From positions 1,534,503,072-1,534,567,071 of the forward strand of contig OY856409.1 of the NCBI GenBank assembly GCA_963693085.1: a stretch of DNA of 64,000 bases, written 5' to 3'. The notes below the pieces were generated by a model. It ran no database searches and had not been told where the DNA came from. It was given only the letters and a program-made list of their open reading frames with translations. A program made the translations under genes and the position numbers. How positions within the stretch are numbered: position 1 is the stretch's first letter; each line of letters starts with the position of its first letter. The stretch is from Alisma plantago-aquatica. Lineage: Eukaryota > Streptophyta > Magnoliopsida > Alismatales > Alismataceae. This document shows positions 13,250 to 26,800 of this stretch, piece after piece.

Positions 13250-14450
13250 CATAAAATGTATATGATGCATCTCATTTCAATATGTTCTCGGATGATGATA
13301 TTGCTATGGATAACCTACATTCAAATGGAGGTTCAACGTACGCAAATTCCAGTAGAGGTGCAAGGTACAAATATTGTTTAGATTATAGATATAGTTTTAC
13401 TGAACTGCATTGATTCCTTGGACACATATTCACTATAGAAGTTAGAATCTTGTATCTACTTTTTCCATAGTATGAACTATAGATTGCTTATTTAACCTTC
13501 TAGCAACAATGTTATGCTTCCCCTCCTTGCCACACATACTATCTTATTGTGATTATTCAGTTTGATATACTAGTCCTCCTTTTATTGCATAAAAATAGGG
13601 GAAAGAAAACTGACATCCTATCATGCATCCCATATAATCATTTCCTATCCAATATACCATACATTTTTTCATTCATTCTCTCCCCTCTAGAATGAACTAT
13701 AACTTTACTCCATTTAAGCTCCACTTTCTTCTTCATTGTGATATATTTTATTCGCAAGAAAACTATGTTACTAACATGCTAACTACAAGTTAAGCATACA
13801 TTTAAACTAGAACAAACATTTTTGTTATTAACTAAAAGTACTGTATATTATTTGATTTTTCATTATAACATCTAAGAACAGTTGTAATATTTCTTATGCA
13901 GTAAAGAATTTGAAGAAAATAATTATTTACCTGGAAACGGTGCCAACCTCAGACATACTGGAGTTTTGAGCTTAGCAGACAAAAATACAGAACATAAATC
14001 ACATAGAGCAGAACTATGCTTATTCAACATATGATTTTCTATTATTTTCTTGATCCTGTTGATTCCCATATTATTTCTCTTATGTTCATATCATTTTTTG
14101 TAAAGAAGTTCAGGTTAGAATTTACTAAACTTGTAATGACTACTCTGAGTTCAAAAATACTTTCCTAGGACAAATGATCACTCTGCCAAAAAAGTTGTAG
14201 ATGCTGCTATGGCTCAAGGTAAAATTGAACTGCCCTTTTTTCCCATTCAGTTTCTCACGTTGTAGTCATGTTGTACAAACTATTTGTTCATTTCATGAAG
14301 CATCAAAGGGTGATTCGTATTGCAATTTCTTTGTTCATCACACTGATGGTTTATGGAATTTTCATTACTTCTTTTGGCTCACTCAGTGCCATGGCGCAAG
14401 AGCTATGGAAGGTTTTTTCGAGGAGGAAGGTCTGATTTCCAGGTATGGTT
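13250..14450 (+). other. Exon-like open segments of unknown origin
   Basis: Three or four short open segments are flanked by plausible AG and GT splice sites. One at about 13262-13364 encodes SHFNMFSDDDIAMDN and more acidic/Ser/Asn-rich residues before a GT. One at about 13905-14030 encodes KEFEENNYLPGNGANL and onwards. One at about 14170-14218 encodes NDHSAKKVVDAAMAQ before a GT. A last one lies near 14395-14440. They could be exons of a fragmented gene on the same strand as the SART3 exons 2 kb downstream. I do not recognise the proteins, and no link between the segments is proved. Confidence 0.25.
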
Positions 14451-16271
14451 GCGACCAAGTCATTAGTTTATTTTCTTCACCTTTATCCATGTGCTCTTGT
14501 CGGTACTAAATTTTGGATTTCTTTCTTAGATTAATGATATGAATCAAACAAAGCCAGCCTCTTTACTTGCATATTTTCTCATTTTTGCTATTCTCCCTAT
14601 TTGTGTTGTAGCTCGATTAGGATGGAGCCATGAGAATATCCTCTTTGGATATCATTTTACATGAACCAGTCGGACAGGAAAATGAGTTGCCAACACCATG
14701 TTTCTCATTTGTGCATTATCAATTCTGAGCATGATATACATAATGATGTTATAAAGACGTGACTATAAAAACTAAGTCCACTATTAAAGATTACTGCTTT
14801 TGTTGTATGTCATTGCAACTTATCAGATGTACCAATAAAATAATATGGATGTTGCTCACTCTGTAAAGATGGGGCGTTTATGCCTCGAAAGGTGATTCCT
14901 ATCAAGATTGCAAGAAGTTAACGTACTATAAGATCATTCCCAGCTTTACATATTTCTAACCTATTATTAAATCTCACTTGTTTTATATAGGGTTGAAGAG
15001 GAAGCAATACATTGACCATAACACGATTATTTAACCATGAATAATAGGAATGTTTTTGTACTAGTGTTAGAAGATCTTATTTGTTTATTCCATCCCTTCC
15101 TCTCTTATCGACGAAACTATAAGGAACAATCATGACTTACCTTTGGAATACCATTACATGATTTTAGAGTTTTCTTAAGGTTGATTTTCTTTTTTTTTAA
15201 TAGATTAAGATTACAAACCAAGGAGCCACAATCAAACACTAACTATTATTGAGTACGTCTTTCTTGCATCCAGAATTTGTTTTGTGATGATTATAAACCA
15301 AGGAACCACAATCAAAATTCTAGAAAGGATCGCATACATTGGTACAAACACTAAGAAACATGGCACTTTAACAAAATAGACATCTTTTTCACCTTTTGTC
15401 CTTTAGCATAAATGTAGGACACGCCTACAGACAAGTAGGGCCACACAGTAGTGTCAAATAGACTTGGGATAATCAGGAGCTCATGGGTGAGGAGTCTTAT
15501 AGTCTCTTGTGTTGACTTCAAACTAAGTGCCTCTCATGGACGCCTTGGATAAAACTAGATGTCTAAATCATTTGGTGCAATCTAGTAGAAAAACTAACCA
15601 ACCAATGATGTAAATTTTTTCTCTCTTGTTAGTCTTACCACATCATTGCTGCTAATTAATCTTAGAATCAGCAACCTTTATGGGAATATCTAATCACTCT
15701 AGTTGTAGTATATTTTTGACTCTCTCCTTTGACATAGACAGTGTTATGAAATTGTCTTTTTAATATTTTCTATTGGATGTTTATTGAATTGGGTTTTAAT
15801 GAAACTTTATTCTAATAGATGTTGCAATGTTCTAAACTTTCTAAAGTAGTAGAATAAATTTTTTTTCAACTAACAGGCAGGCTATGTTCTCTGCTTACTC
15901 ATTCCCAAGATTGTCTATATATATAATAGAACTTGGATAAATGACTAATATGCTAAGCTAGTAAATTTATAAATGACATTCAACATCAGCCACACTAGTT
16001 TAAAAACAACAAATTATCTAACACAATTAATCCTACTGAACCCAATCTGTTGAAGTAGTTCCATGTCACTATCTAATATTGTTCATAATGATCATTAGAT
16101 ATTTATGATGGTCATGTTGAAATATTAATAGTATAGCATTTAAAAATACATCTTGGTTAGATTTGGGCTAATGCTTTTCTTTATTTTGTTCTTTCTGGAC
16201 CGGACATCATAATTTCATAATTTGTTGTAGCTGTTGTGTTTGTGATGACAAATATCCTTGTGCCTATATAG

Positions 16272-16817
16272 GCGACTCCCAGATTAAATGAGCTGAGTTT
16301 GTTTAGGATTCGACAAGAAAGCAAGCTTGTGGGTTCGTCAACTATCAAGACAGATGCGCTTACATTGAAAAAGCCATCACAGAAGAGAAAGGTTTCTGGT
16401 ACTTCTGATGAGCAGTCACCTGCAAAGCGACAAAGAGATGTTGATAGCCAACCTAGTAAATCTCATGTTGTTGTTGAGAAAGATGATGTTGTTGAGAGAC
16501 TGGAGCCATCGTCTGCAGTCATCACCAATGCTCATGATACTAGCAAAACATCAACTCAGTCTGCCACCAAACAAAGCAGCCATTTTACTTATATTGATCA
16601 GTGCACCGCATATGTTTCAAATCTTAGCTTAGAGGTTTGCTGCTTTTTTCCTGCACTCATGACTCGTCTAATGCTGACATGTTAGTCTAACATCATGTAA
16701 TTATGTTTACCAAAACTTCTACAGGCTAATGAGGAGCATCTTCGTAGGTTTTTCAATGACGGTGGTGGGGTAACAGCTATCCGTTTGATGAAGGACAAGT
16801 TCATTGGCAAATCCAGG
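16272..16817 (+). pseudogene. SART3/Prp24-type splicing factor, two-exon fragment
   Basis: Two neighbouring exons fit a plant SART3-like U4/U6 snRNP recycling factor (HAT repeats followed by RRMs). Exon one, 16272-16634, follows an intron ending in TATAG and starts with PRLNELSLFRIRQESK, the end of the HAT-repeat region. A basic linker with a likely nuclear signal follows (QKRKVSG, then SPAKRQRD), and then the start of the first RRM (QCTAYVSNLSLE, the RNP2-type strand). The intron runs from 16635 (GTTTGC) to 16724 (ACAG). Exon two, 16725-16817, continues the RRM in frame (ANEEHLRRFFND, then FIGKSR before GTCTGT). The next expected exon, with the RNP1 strand (GLAYVDF-like), is not visible in the following 5 kb, and the upstream HAT exons are not recognised either. 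So this is probably a captured or truncated gene piece. A real gene with very long introns is the alternative. Confidence 0.72.
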
Positions 16818-19800
16818 GTCTGTTTCTTTCTAGAATTCTGTAGTTCAATTTTTACAATATAGCTGCATTGGTCAAAATGAACAGCAATTCTGGTTTTCAT
16901 ATATTTTGTTATGTTGTTAAAAAATCCATGTTCTAGATTAGTGGTCGTGCTTGTTAAGGTGGGTAGGTCTGTAGGCCTATGCTTTGGGCTATTTGACATT
17001 GGTTCAAGTAGACAATTTCATAACACTGTCTATTTCACTTGTGTGCCCTCTCTAGCTATTATCTTCAACATTGTAGCTCCTCACTGACTTTGTTTTTCTA
17101 GTGCCACTATGAGAATGGATACCTCAGACCCACCTATCATTGACACATAAGATTTCTTAGCATTATATCATAGTCCGGAAGTGGATAAGCCACTATAGTA
17201 GTTTTCTCATGTCAATAAATGCAGCTTGTCCATCTACTGAAGATGATACTAACCAGGGACATTCAAATGCAACTAAATTGACATAAGATGTAGAATTCAG
17301 TTTGCAACTAACTAGAGGTTTCTACATTCAAATTTACCAAGATCTCAACCATATGAATAGCTCTATCTTCCTCTCCAATGAATAAAAGCTCCCTTTAAGT
17401 AGCTTTGAGCTAATGCTCGAGCATTACCAGTATGAACCTTTGAATAACTTCAATCTGTGTTATGCTATCAATGTTTTCAGGTACTTAAATTTTTTGTCAG
17501 TGCAAAGATCCTATAATTTGGAAAAATCTACAGTTTTGATGTTTATGCATTTATGATTAACCACTTGATAAAATATTGTAACAAAAGCTCAAGATTTATA
17601 CTGAATTTCAATATTTGAATTTTGTTATAAAAAATGAACTTTTTCACCTACTTCCTATGGTATTTTCTTGTTGGGTTCAAGTTCTCTATATATGTCCATA
17701 AGATTGAATCTAAAAGCATGTCTTAGATCTCCCATGTAGCATGGTTATTTACCTATTTTCTTCAGAATTGATATTTGCAACAACTTGCACCATGTTAACA
17801 GGCTATGACAATTGAAGGGCCAGAGCTTCCCAAGAACCTCCCTCCCTCACAATATTCAATTCTGACTAGGGTAATAGTTACCGTATGTTTTGATCAACGT
17901 TATTGGCTATATTTTATTTTATATACCATTTATTTTTGAACTAAACTCGATGCCCCTGCAATGGATATGTCACTCAGGTGCATTTTCTCTTCTATAGTAT
18001 CTCTGTTTATTACTTCAAAGTTTAGCACATGGCTTATCATTCTTGCTTAAATAGCTAACTGCAATTGAACAAATTTTCTTCTCCACAGACACTGAGACAG
18101 GGAGGAAAGACAGAGGCATTGCTCTCATTCAAGGAGTGAATCCCATAGATCAAAATTTTCAATTATGTTGAAGATTAAATAGGTCAGTAATAGTTTTAGG
18201 AGAGTGTATATCTGAGCACATTATACAATCTAGAATACCAGTAGGTTAGCTTTTTTGTTTTGATAGGTTTTTCTATGCTTTTGGTACTTGAAAACTTTGA
18301 CTTATACATAACTGTGCAAGTCTATGAATAGTATATTAAAGGGAAGGGGTAGGTATTTTATTCAGAAAATATTTGTTTTGTACCTACAACTGTAGCAAAT
18401 GTGGTCAGAATTTTCCTGATTTCTAATAGATGGATGAATGACAATGTTGTTGTTGGTGTCTATTCACCATTACGCTCACAACCATGCTAATGTTAACTAT
18501 TAACTCCATGATCATCATCGGTGACATGTGGACTGTTAAGTCAGTAACGGTTCTTGGGATTGGACCCAAACTGATATGTTGATTAGCAATGATGGCTTGC
18601 TACTAATTCTAAGCAATGTTCACATGATTAGCGATACCATAGATACTCCTTTATGAATGATGGCAAGATTACAATGTTGGTTGGTGATGGATAGATATAG
18701 GGTGACAAATAGTGGCGAAGAGCGACATTAGGTCCAAGTGAGGCACACGCCTCACCATGTTTCCGTAGAAAAGAACATGCATCAGTCTACCACTACAACA
18801 TCACCTCACCCAATCCTAAGTGTGTGAGATATGTTTCCAGTTAAGATATGTAGCAACACCATGATCAAAGAAAGTCTTGAGTACATAATTAGGGTGTTTG
18901 GGCTATTTTTGACTCTTCATCTATCTAAGTCTCAATGTGGCTTGCTTAGCAGGCTGCCTGTAGTTTGTTTTGTTAAATGAAATCAAAAGAGTAGGTTAGA
19001 AAAACATTGCTTCTTTACTAAGTATAACATGAACTTCCTTACCTTATTCACAAAAATAAGAAAATGTGTATATTGTAGAATGCATATTAATAGATGCACA
19101 TAATTGTGTTGAACAATTTAGTTTTATGCTCATGCAAAGTTTCCATATATTTCTTCTATGTTTTAGAAGTTAAATTTTTATCTAATTGCAAAATACTTGA
19201 CAGTCTATACGTAAGACTTTTTTCCAACTCTAGATACTCACCTTAATAGGCCCTTTATCCTGTTGAAACTAGTTATTTGAGGCAGTAATGCATCCATTAC
19301 AATTAGCAGAATTGATGGTGCCTCACTAAAGCAGTGATAAATTTGCAGCATCATAGTGCTACATGTGCAAAGAAGTCAAGTGAATTTCAGTAGACATCTT
19401 TTCTATCATAAAATCCATGCAACTTGAAAGAAAATCAATGTAGCATATGGTGTGAGATTTTCTCCATTTTATCAAACATTTTGCTAACTTGAGAACTTGA
19501 TATGCTGCAACTTTAAAGAATTTGACTTCTAAATTGATGACATATGATTTTTTTGCTATTTTTAAGCTTTCTCTATGTGATTGTCTAGTTCCTTGCATCT
19601 GGTTCTTTTTATTCATAGTTATACAACTTATCCTTATTATCAGTTACTTCAGATGCAACTGCTACTCTTGTGATTACATGTGCTTCGTGCATATGTGGCT
19701 TGTCGTAGGAAGAACATCCTCTGCGGTAGAGGGAGAACCATTTGTTGTAATCAATATCTATGTGACAATTACATAATGAATTTGTATGCATCCCCATCAC

Positions 19801-21349
19801 AAGAATTTAGTCAAAGAATTCTGGTTCAGTAAACTGCTCTTTCAACTAATTTTTTATTTAATCTATGTAGGTATAAAAATGTGCTTAATATCTCATCTAA
19901 AAGAAGACCGTCATCTTGTGCATGAATCCTCTCTCAATTCTTCTATTATAAGGTAGGGGAACTAACAAAGGTGTCCTTTTGGAAAGTATCCAGTTTGACA
20001 ACATAGTAGATTATATTTTTGTTCTTCTTATTCGAGCCTAGATGGGGCACACCTAGGCACTAAAACAAGGCCTAGGATAGCCTTGCTTCCTTGACAACCT
20101 TGATTTCATGTTTGCAAATGATTGTTTTGCCTATAGAAAAGGGAATAACTCTTTGTGCCTTCTTTTGCCTGATGCTTATGTTTCATTTTGATGCTATGAG
20201 GTTTTGGCTAAGATTTGGTAGAACAGTTATATTACTATCTTATCATAGACGAACATAATTAAATTCTTTTCCATGAACTTCTAGATATGAACTAGGCCTC
20301 TGCATGGACTTGTGTTGTCATCCACCTCGTTGCATGATGAGATAAAAATGGTAAAAAATTGTTGGGATTTTTTTACATAATACACCATTGTATATTGAAA
20401 AAATGTATGACTTGATTATCAAATGGCGTAGATATATGCAATATTTGGTCATTGATCTATATATTCTTTGCTTCTCTAGGTTCCTATAAGTATGATGCAA
20501 ATTCAGAATTCAGATATTGTTTGAGATGTCATATAACTTCTTTACCACTTTGCTCCTATGTATAATTGACACAGATGGTGATGGTGGACCAGACCAAGTC
20601 CTAAAATGGTAAAAAAAATCTACACTAATCATCTCTTGTCATCTACCTTTCTTTATGTGATTAACTATTGTAGGTTCAGATTCTATCCATGCTTAAAGAT
20701 TGTACTACTTTGAGGGAAGAGAAGGAATGATGGAGATTGCGAGTAAGGTGTAGCTTAAAAATGAATGAAATATGTATTCTATTCAATCACTGCAATTTTG
20801 ATACATATATGATGTAGGATAAAAAAAAGGCCTCAAAGTCAACTTATTGCTAAACAAGAATCCCTCTTTGGGTCTAGATCAAGTCCAACAAAATAGAGTA
20901 CAAAGAAGATTCCTAGAACATCATGGATGGTCCAAGTTGTAATAGAAAGATGTCACTATGAGGGGCGATGCTACAATCTTCAAATCAAGACTTATTTCAT
21001 TTAACAAAATTGACCCACTCATCAAGAAAATCGGATGAAGGGCCAACGTGTCATAAGGTCACAACTTTGTGCAACACAAGAACTCATGCTATCACCAACT
21101 CATTGAAAAAAAGGAGAAGACAAGAACAATTCTAAAACTGGTTCAGAAAGATACATACTCTTTTTCCAAGATGCGTGCAGACCTCACCGAATTTATTAAT
21201 ATATGTATATCCTTTTCTTTGTACACATTATGTAATAGGGGCAAGGTATACGTCCTCCTCATGTACATTTGACGTTTCAGTATAAATGAAAGTAAGTTTG
21301 TTGGCATGAAGATCATAACTTGGTCTAACTACTACAAGTTTGTTACTAA
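16818..21349. other. AT-rich DNA with two weak exon-like segments
   Basis: Two short segments could be exons. About 17803-17870 follows AACAG and encodes TIEGPELPKNLPPSQYSIL before a GT-like donor. About 18090-18140 encodes TETGRKDRGIALIQGVNP. Neither matches the missing RRM exon of the SART3-like fragment and neither is recognised. Beyond 18.2 kb I see only AT-rich sequence with no gene. Confidence 0.3.
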
Positions 21350-21808
21350 AAGAGCTTCTGGACTAATTACACAATACATGAATAATCAAACTATACATAT
21401 ATGTATATGTGGCACTACATATGTAACTAGTGCATAATCCAACTACATATATATGTGTGCAGTAGATGTTGCCTTTCCCTACACATTAACTACATATAAT
21501 TTGTATTAACATCATGTTTTTGCTACATATTGACTATATATACAATTGTAGGCATACATTTAGCTATAATTATACCAATATTTAAATATGTAAGGACAAT
21601 ATCTAGATACGCTTCTGGATACATATGAATTTGTAGCGAATGGATTATCTAACTACATATTTGAAAAATATAGTTAAAGGATTTAGCTATACGAGCATAT
21701 ACTACAATTTTTATGTGTAAAGAAATATGTAGTCAAAGCCTTTTGCTACAAAATATGGGATTTTCGCTACAAAATTTTTTTATAGTTAAAGACCTTTTTA
21801 GTAGTGTG
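21350..21808. mobile_element. CACTA-like terminus with subterminal CTACA/TAGTTAAAG repeats
   Basis: The stretch ends at 21808 in TTTTTAGTAGTG; its complement starts CACTACTAAAAAGG, the hallmark of a CACTA transposon end. The preceding 400 bases are packed with short words in both orientations (CTACAAAAT, AACTACATAT, TAGTTAAAG, TGTAGT), as expected for subterminal transposase-binding repeats. These words differ from those of the two complete CACTA elements farther right, so this is another family. No partner end was found to the left, so the size and orientation of the element are unknown. Confidence 0.5.
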
Positions 21809-21969
21809 TGGACATATAACAGGCTTGTAATATATCTATAACATGTTTTCTTACAGGATCTGGATGTAATAGTTCCCTTATGTATGTTTTCCGCAATCGG
21901 TTTTAATTAACCCGAGTTTTTGGCAATATGTGGTTCCGCACGTTTTCACGTGGCATCTTGTTTTCTGTG

Positions 21970-23864
21970 TGATAGCGGGATGTCACAGTTATGATTTTAT
22001 GTAAATCAGCCAATAGAATCTTACCACATAGGCAAAGCGATCACACAGAACCAAAGCAAAAGCAAAGAGGGGACCCACCTCATTGACTTGGCCCAATCAG
22101 ATTCGGCCAAGTCTGGAGTCAAAGGCGCGGTCTTGACTCGCCCCAAAGCAAAACAAAACCGATAAAAAGACATATATGCCCTAAGGTGGAAAATGAGGGA
22201 AAGAAGAGAATGAGAGGGGTAAAACCATAAAACCACCATGGAGTATCTTCTCCAGCTACTCGAGTCATGGCTGGAAAGGAGCAATCTTGGATTTTGGGCA
22301 CTTTTGCATTTCTCGACCAAACTCAAACATCAGCCTACCAAAAGAAATCTTGAGAGAAGACGAACTCATATTTATCTTTGATTTGTACGGAGATGGTGTG
22401 TAGAGAGAGGGGTGTGTGCCACAAACTCTGGAGCAAAAATTGACCATCGGTAATCAACCACACAAACACGAATGAAATTGAGAGGATAGATGAGTTGCAA
22501 GGGAACCCAGCAAACCTCAGGTAGGGGTATTTATAGGTAAGGTTGTGTTGGGAGGTGAGAAGGTAGTTGTCAAAACTTGCTTAGAGAGTAAGGCTTGGGG
22601 ATTTCTCAAAACATTGGCAAAACACTAAGATATTAGGATCAATTGGTACAGAATCAAATTTGGAAACCATAGGAGAAGAAATCACTTGATTTCATTAAGA
22701 AACGATCGAGATATCTCAAATCTGAATTCTAATCCAATTTGTCCACTTTCCTTGTTAGTCACGATCAAGGTGACAAGTTCCTAGCCGTCTGATCAATCAG
22801 GCAATCAATCTGGTCCATTCATTGGTGTGAAAAAGAGAAAAATAAAGGAAAATATCGTGTGACAAGATAAATGCAATTTCTAAACCAATTAGGACTAAAG
22901 TGTGGATATATTAATTTCCCTTTTCTCTCTCCTCATTTGAAGGGGAAAACATGTTCCAAACTAAACGAAAATTGACACTAAGAATATTTTTTATATGAGG
23001 AATTTGAATATACAATTAATTTTTCTTTTTGGGAACATTTAATGTGTAAAATAAATCAAAACTTATTTTCTCTTTCCTCCTTCATTATTGGTGATATGAT
23101 TCTCCAAATTTGATGAAACTTCACCCACAAGTCACATTAAGTGCCTTGGATATGAATTTGTCCTTAATTTTACATTTTGGTATTATTTGTTCATTTATTT
23201 AATATATTGAAGGTTCTACACACTGTCTCTCTCCTAATTTCACCTTTTATTCAAATATCATCCAAATTAACTCAAATTTTTCTCAAAGCCTTATTTTTAT
23301 GTCCAGATTATGAATTTGGCATTAGTTTCCCAATTTGATAACATTAAGTGCTTTACTTCTTATTTTTTAGATATCTTCTATTTTCCCATTTAATAAACAC
23401 ATTTATAATTACATATTTCCGTAATTGATGAAACTTGGCACTTAAGTAAACTTTATCTTCAAGATTATGAATTTGTCCTACAAATTATCTTATTAGTTTC
23501 CATTCTATGATTTTTAGGCATTTTACTTCATATTATCTTTTGCCCGTAATTCAATTATTGCCATAATTTCATATATTTGGAATATCCTTTTTTTTCTTAT
23601 TCTAAAAGGTCCTAGAAAATTCTTGCACGAAATTCTTTATCCTTTTTATTACTTAAGTTGGCATTTTACATATTATACTCATTATTAAGCTTTCACTGAG
23701 GTATTTGTGCATAAACCCCTTTATTGGCATAAATTGTAAACAAATATTCATTAAACCACTATAATTTCCACATATTAAACCAAAAGGCCAACAAGGATAG
23801 AAATGTATAAAAAAGATTGGAAAGAGGGCCAAAAGACAAAATATCTAGGATTTGGTATGTTACA
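21970..23864 (-). mobile_element. Decayed LTR, minus strand (probable solo or truncated gypsy LTR)
   Basis: Read on the minus strand the segment starts at 23864 with TGTAACATACCAAATCC, an LTR start of the Tekay/Del style. A possible TATA box (ACCTATAAATA) lies at 22528-22538, followed by a CT-rich leader. Between 23080 and 23480 a unit containing TGATGAAACTT and ATTATGAATTTGTCC recurs in diverged form. No polyprotein adjoins it on the right side, so it is more likely a solo or broken LTR. The left border is uncertain. The words GATGTCACA near 21980 suggest a second LTR-like border there. Confidence 0.4.
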
Positions 23865-26800
23865 ATAACACTTAGATTCACATTGAGTTCTAGGAGGATG
23901 TGTGAGGCCCCTGAACCTTTCACCAATGAGATATGATGTAAGAAATACCTTTCCCACTTATCTAGTCCCCACGATAGTGGGTACGGTTGACGAACTCATG
24001 GAGGGGTAGATCGAGATCTACATCCTAGGAGATGAGTAGTTGTGGAGGTTTGGAAGACATTGCCAAAGATTATGTTGACCTTTTGAACTGACTAGGTGCC
24101 ATGATGTTGATGCAATTTCTTACCAAAGAGAAGGACCATGATGAACATGGTGCTTCACAAAAAACCAAAGTCCTAATGGGGACTTGGATGAGCAAGCGAT
24201 GAGGAAGAAAATACAAGGGGTTTGAATCGGGTCCTGGCCTCCTAACTAGCTAGCTCCCTAACCTACCAAGGCTAGTTCATAAAAAATGATAGGTCCAGGA
24301 GACAAACCCAATAGGGAGTGGGCCACGGGCATAACAAAAGCCAAGAGCCACATGGCAGTACACTATTGGCTCAAAAATGTAATTACTTTGAAATATATGA
24401 GATAATATATAAATCTTGCATGATTTATATTAAATGTCTAGTTGTCATAAAAATACAAACCAGATACGAAAATTGTTAGAAATGTGAGTAGAACAACATG
24501 GGACCATGATCTCAGTATTTGTATTCTTTAATCTCAATGATACCATGTCATATGTATTGCATTTGTTTCAGGAATAATAAATATCAAACGATGACCTAAA
24601 ATTATGAGAATATATCAATAATTGTAAGTTATGAAATACAATCCATACTATATCAGATATGCCATGTTTGGACATTTAATTATGTAATTTGATTTACATA
24701 GCTAATACACATTAATAACCTTAAATAAAACTTGATAATTACATATATGCATGAAAAATCTTGGAATTACATAACACCCTCATATCAGAGAATAGAAGCT
24801 AATATGTAACTATGAGATTAGTTTTATGCATGAAATTCATGATTATATAATTATGACTCAAAATATATGTAGTTAATCCTAATTGAATTAATGTGTGTAA
24901 CCTAGGGTTAATATATAAAATTTGTATGCAATAAAATGTTCAAGTAATTGTTTCTAATCTATAATATGGCATCAAGAACATATTACTATGACAAAAGAAG
25001 GTAGGATGGGAATATACTAATTGGTAGGGTAAACCCTAATATGGAACTAGATCGGGTTAAGATGATGAGAATATAAATATAGTACATGATCTTTTCTTAA
25101 TCAGGGTTGAACAGGCTTGTAGTTGAATTGATGATTTTTGATGAATATGTATCTTGATTCAAGGTATGTTTTACCTCTTACTTGGCCTACTATATAGTAT
25201 GGTTGTATTATATGTGTAAAATATACTTGGAATATGATATTGGATCAAATAATTGTTCTTGTATGCTAACTTGCTTGATTTTTCATATATATAGTTTTGA
25301 ACACATGAAACAAAATATATTTGTTCCATTATGTGAAAGCACTAAACTCTTTGGTAGTAAAATCCTTAGAACTAACTTAAATCTTTGGTAGTCAGTTACA
25401 TTGTACATATGATCAAACTCTTTGTTAGGAGATCATAAAGGACTTAATTTTGAACTATTTGAGAGTTGAGAGAATGCATCAAAACCTCCAGTGGTCAATG
25501 CAAGGATATATAATGAAAAATGTACTTAAAATATGTGTTCTCTTTTAATAATAAATATCTTTGTTCAAGTCTTATTTTGTTATATATATTACTGTGTTGT
25601 AGTTGTATCTTATTCCCAAGTCATAGTATTAAATATGTATATGAAACATGTAGCATACTCAATACAATATTGTATTATATTGTGTTGATATGTAACACTT
25701 GTAATATATTTTTTAGGTGATGTGGATATATGATCTTGAAGACTCTTCGTAGTTGGATTTATGTGGCGAGTAGATGTATAGTTTGACCTAATGTCTAAAA
25801 AATCCTATTATAGTGGTATTATATGCAACTGTAAAAGTTTACTATTCAGTATGTAACCTCAAAAGTTGTAACAATTCTTTTTGTGACTATATGTTGAATG
25901 GTGATCTTGTTTTGTATGATTTGTTCTTGTTCATGTGCATGTTCTACTTTTATTTCTTTGACTCCCTATGTAGATGTGATTGTTATAAATCCATTGCACT
26001 TAAAGAGTTTCATTCCAAAATTTAGTAGTATGCAAAAGGATCGCATCAACTTAGCTAAATTGATCTTAGTTTAGAAATAAATTCTTAGGGAAATCCTTCC
26101 TCATGTGAACAAACTTGTTAAAAAAAGAGATACCCTTCAAATACAGCTCCATGGCACTACCCACCTAGGTGATGCTTACAAGTGGGACATTGTTGAATAA
26201 CCACTTGAGCAACAAAAAAAGTTTCACCATCAAAAACAAAAGTGAAGATAGGCACAACTCTACTTGCAACAAGAAAAACACTTGGCATAGTTTTCTATGT
26301 TTAAATTGAGATTCTCCATGAGGTGAGGGTTTCAATTTATACATGACACATGTGGTCATGGTGATGAAAATATGGGAATGTCCCAATAGGAAGAACTGAA
26401 GACCTAGGCACACGTACATCATGAATCCGTTTGGAGCAACAAACTTGACATTAGGATATTTGAAGGTGGATTTTTAAAGATTTAATTCGAATTTAAGCCG
26501 AATAAGAAAAATCTGAACATACCAAGACTTGATTTCAAATAAGTGAGCTAGGATCATATAATGGTGAACAAAAATAATCCTTTACCCTGAGTTAACACAA
26601 ATAAAGGCAAAGATAATAAAAAGTGTGTAATGCTTTGTATGTTGATGTTTGATTTTAATTTGTTGATTCTAAACATGTGATTTTATTTGAGTGATTGGTT
26701 GCTTAGTACATTTTTTATGTCTTATTTATGATTTTCACACTAGAATAAATTATCTTTAAAATTATGGTGAATATAAATAATAAATTTGGAAGCACCCATG

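Noticed and set aside
22021..22447. Minus-strand ORFs near 22.0-22.4 kb as a gene
   Set aside because: They overlap one another in different frames, have no domain, and lie downstream of a TATA-like site in a decayed LTR.
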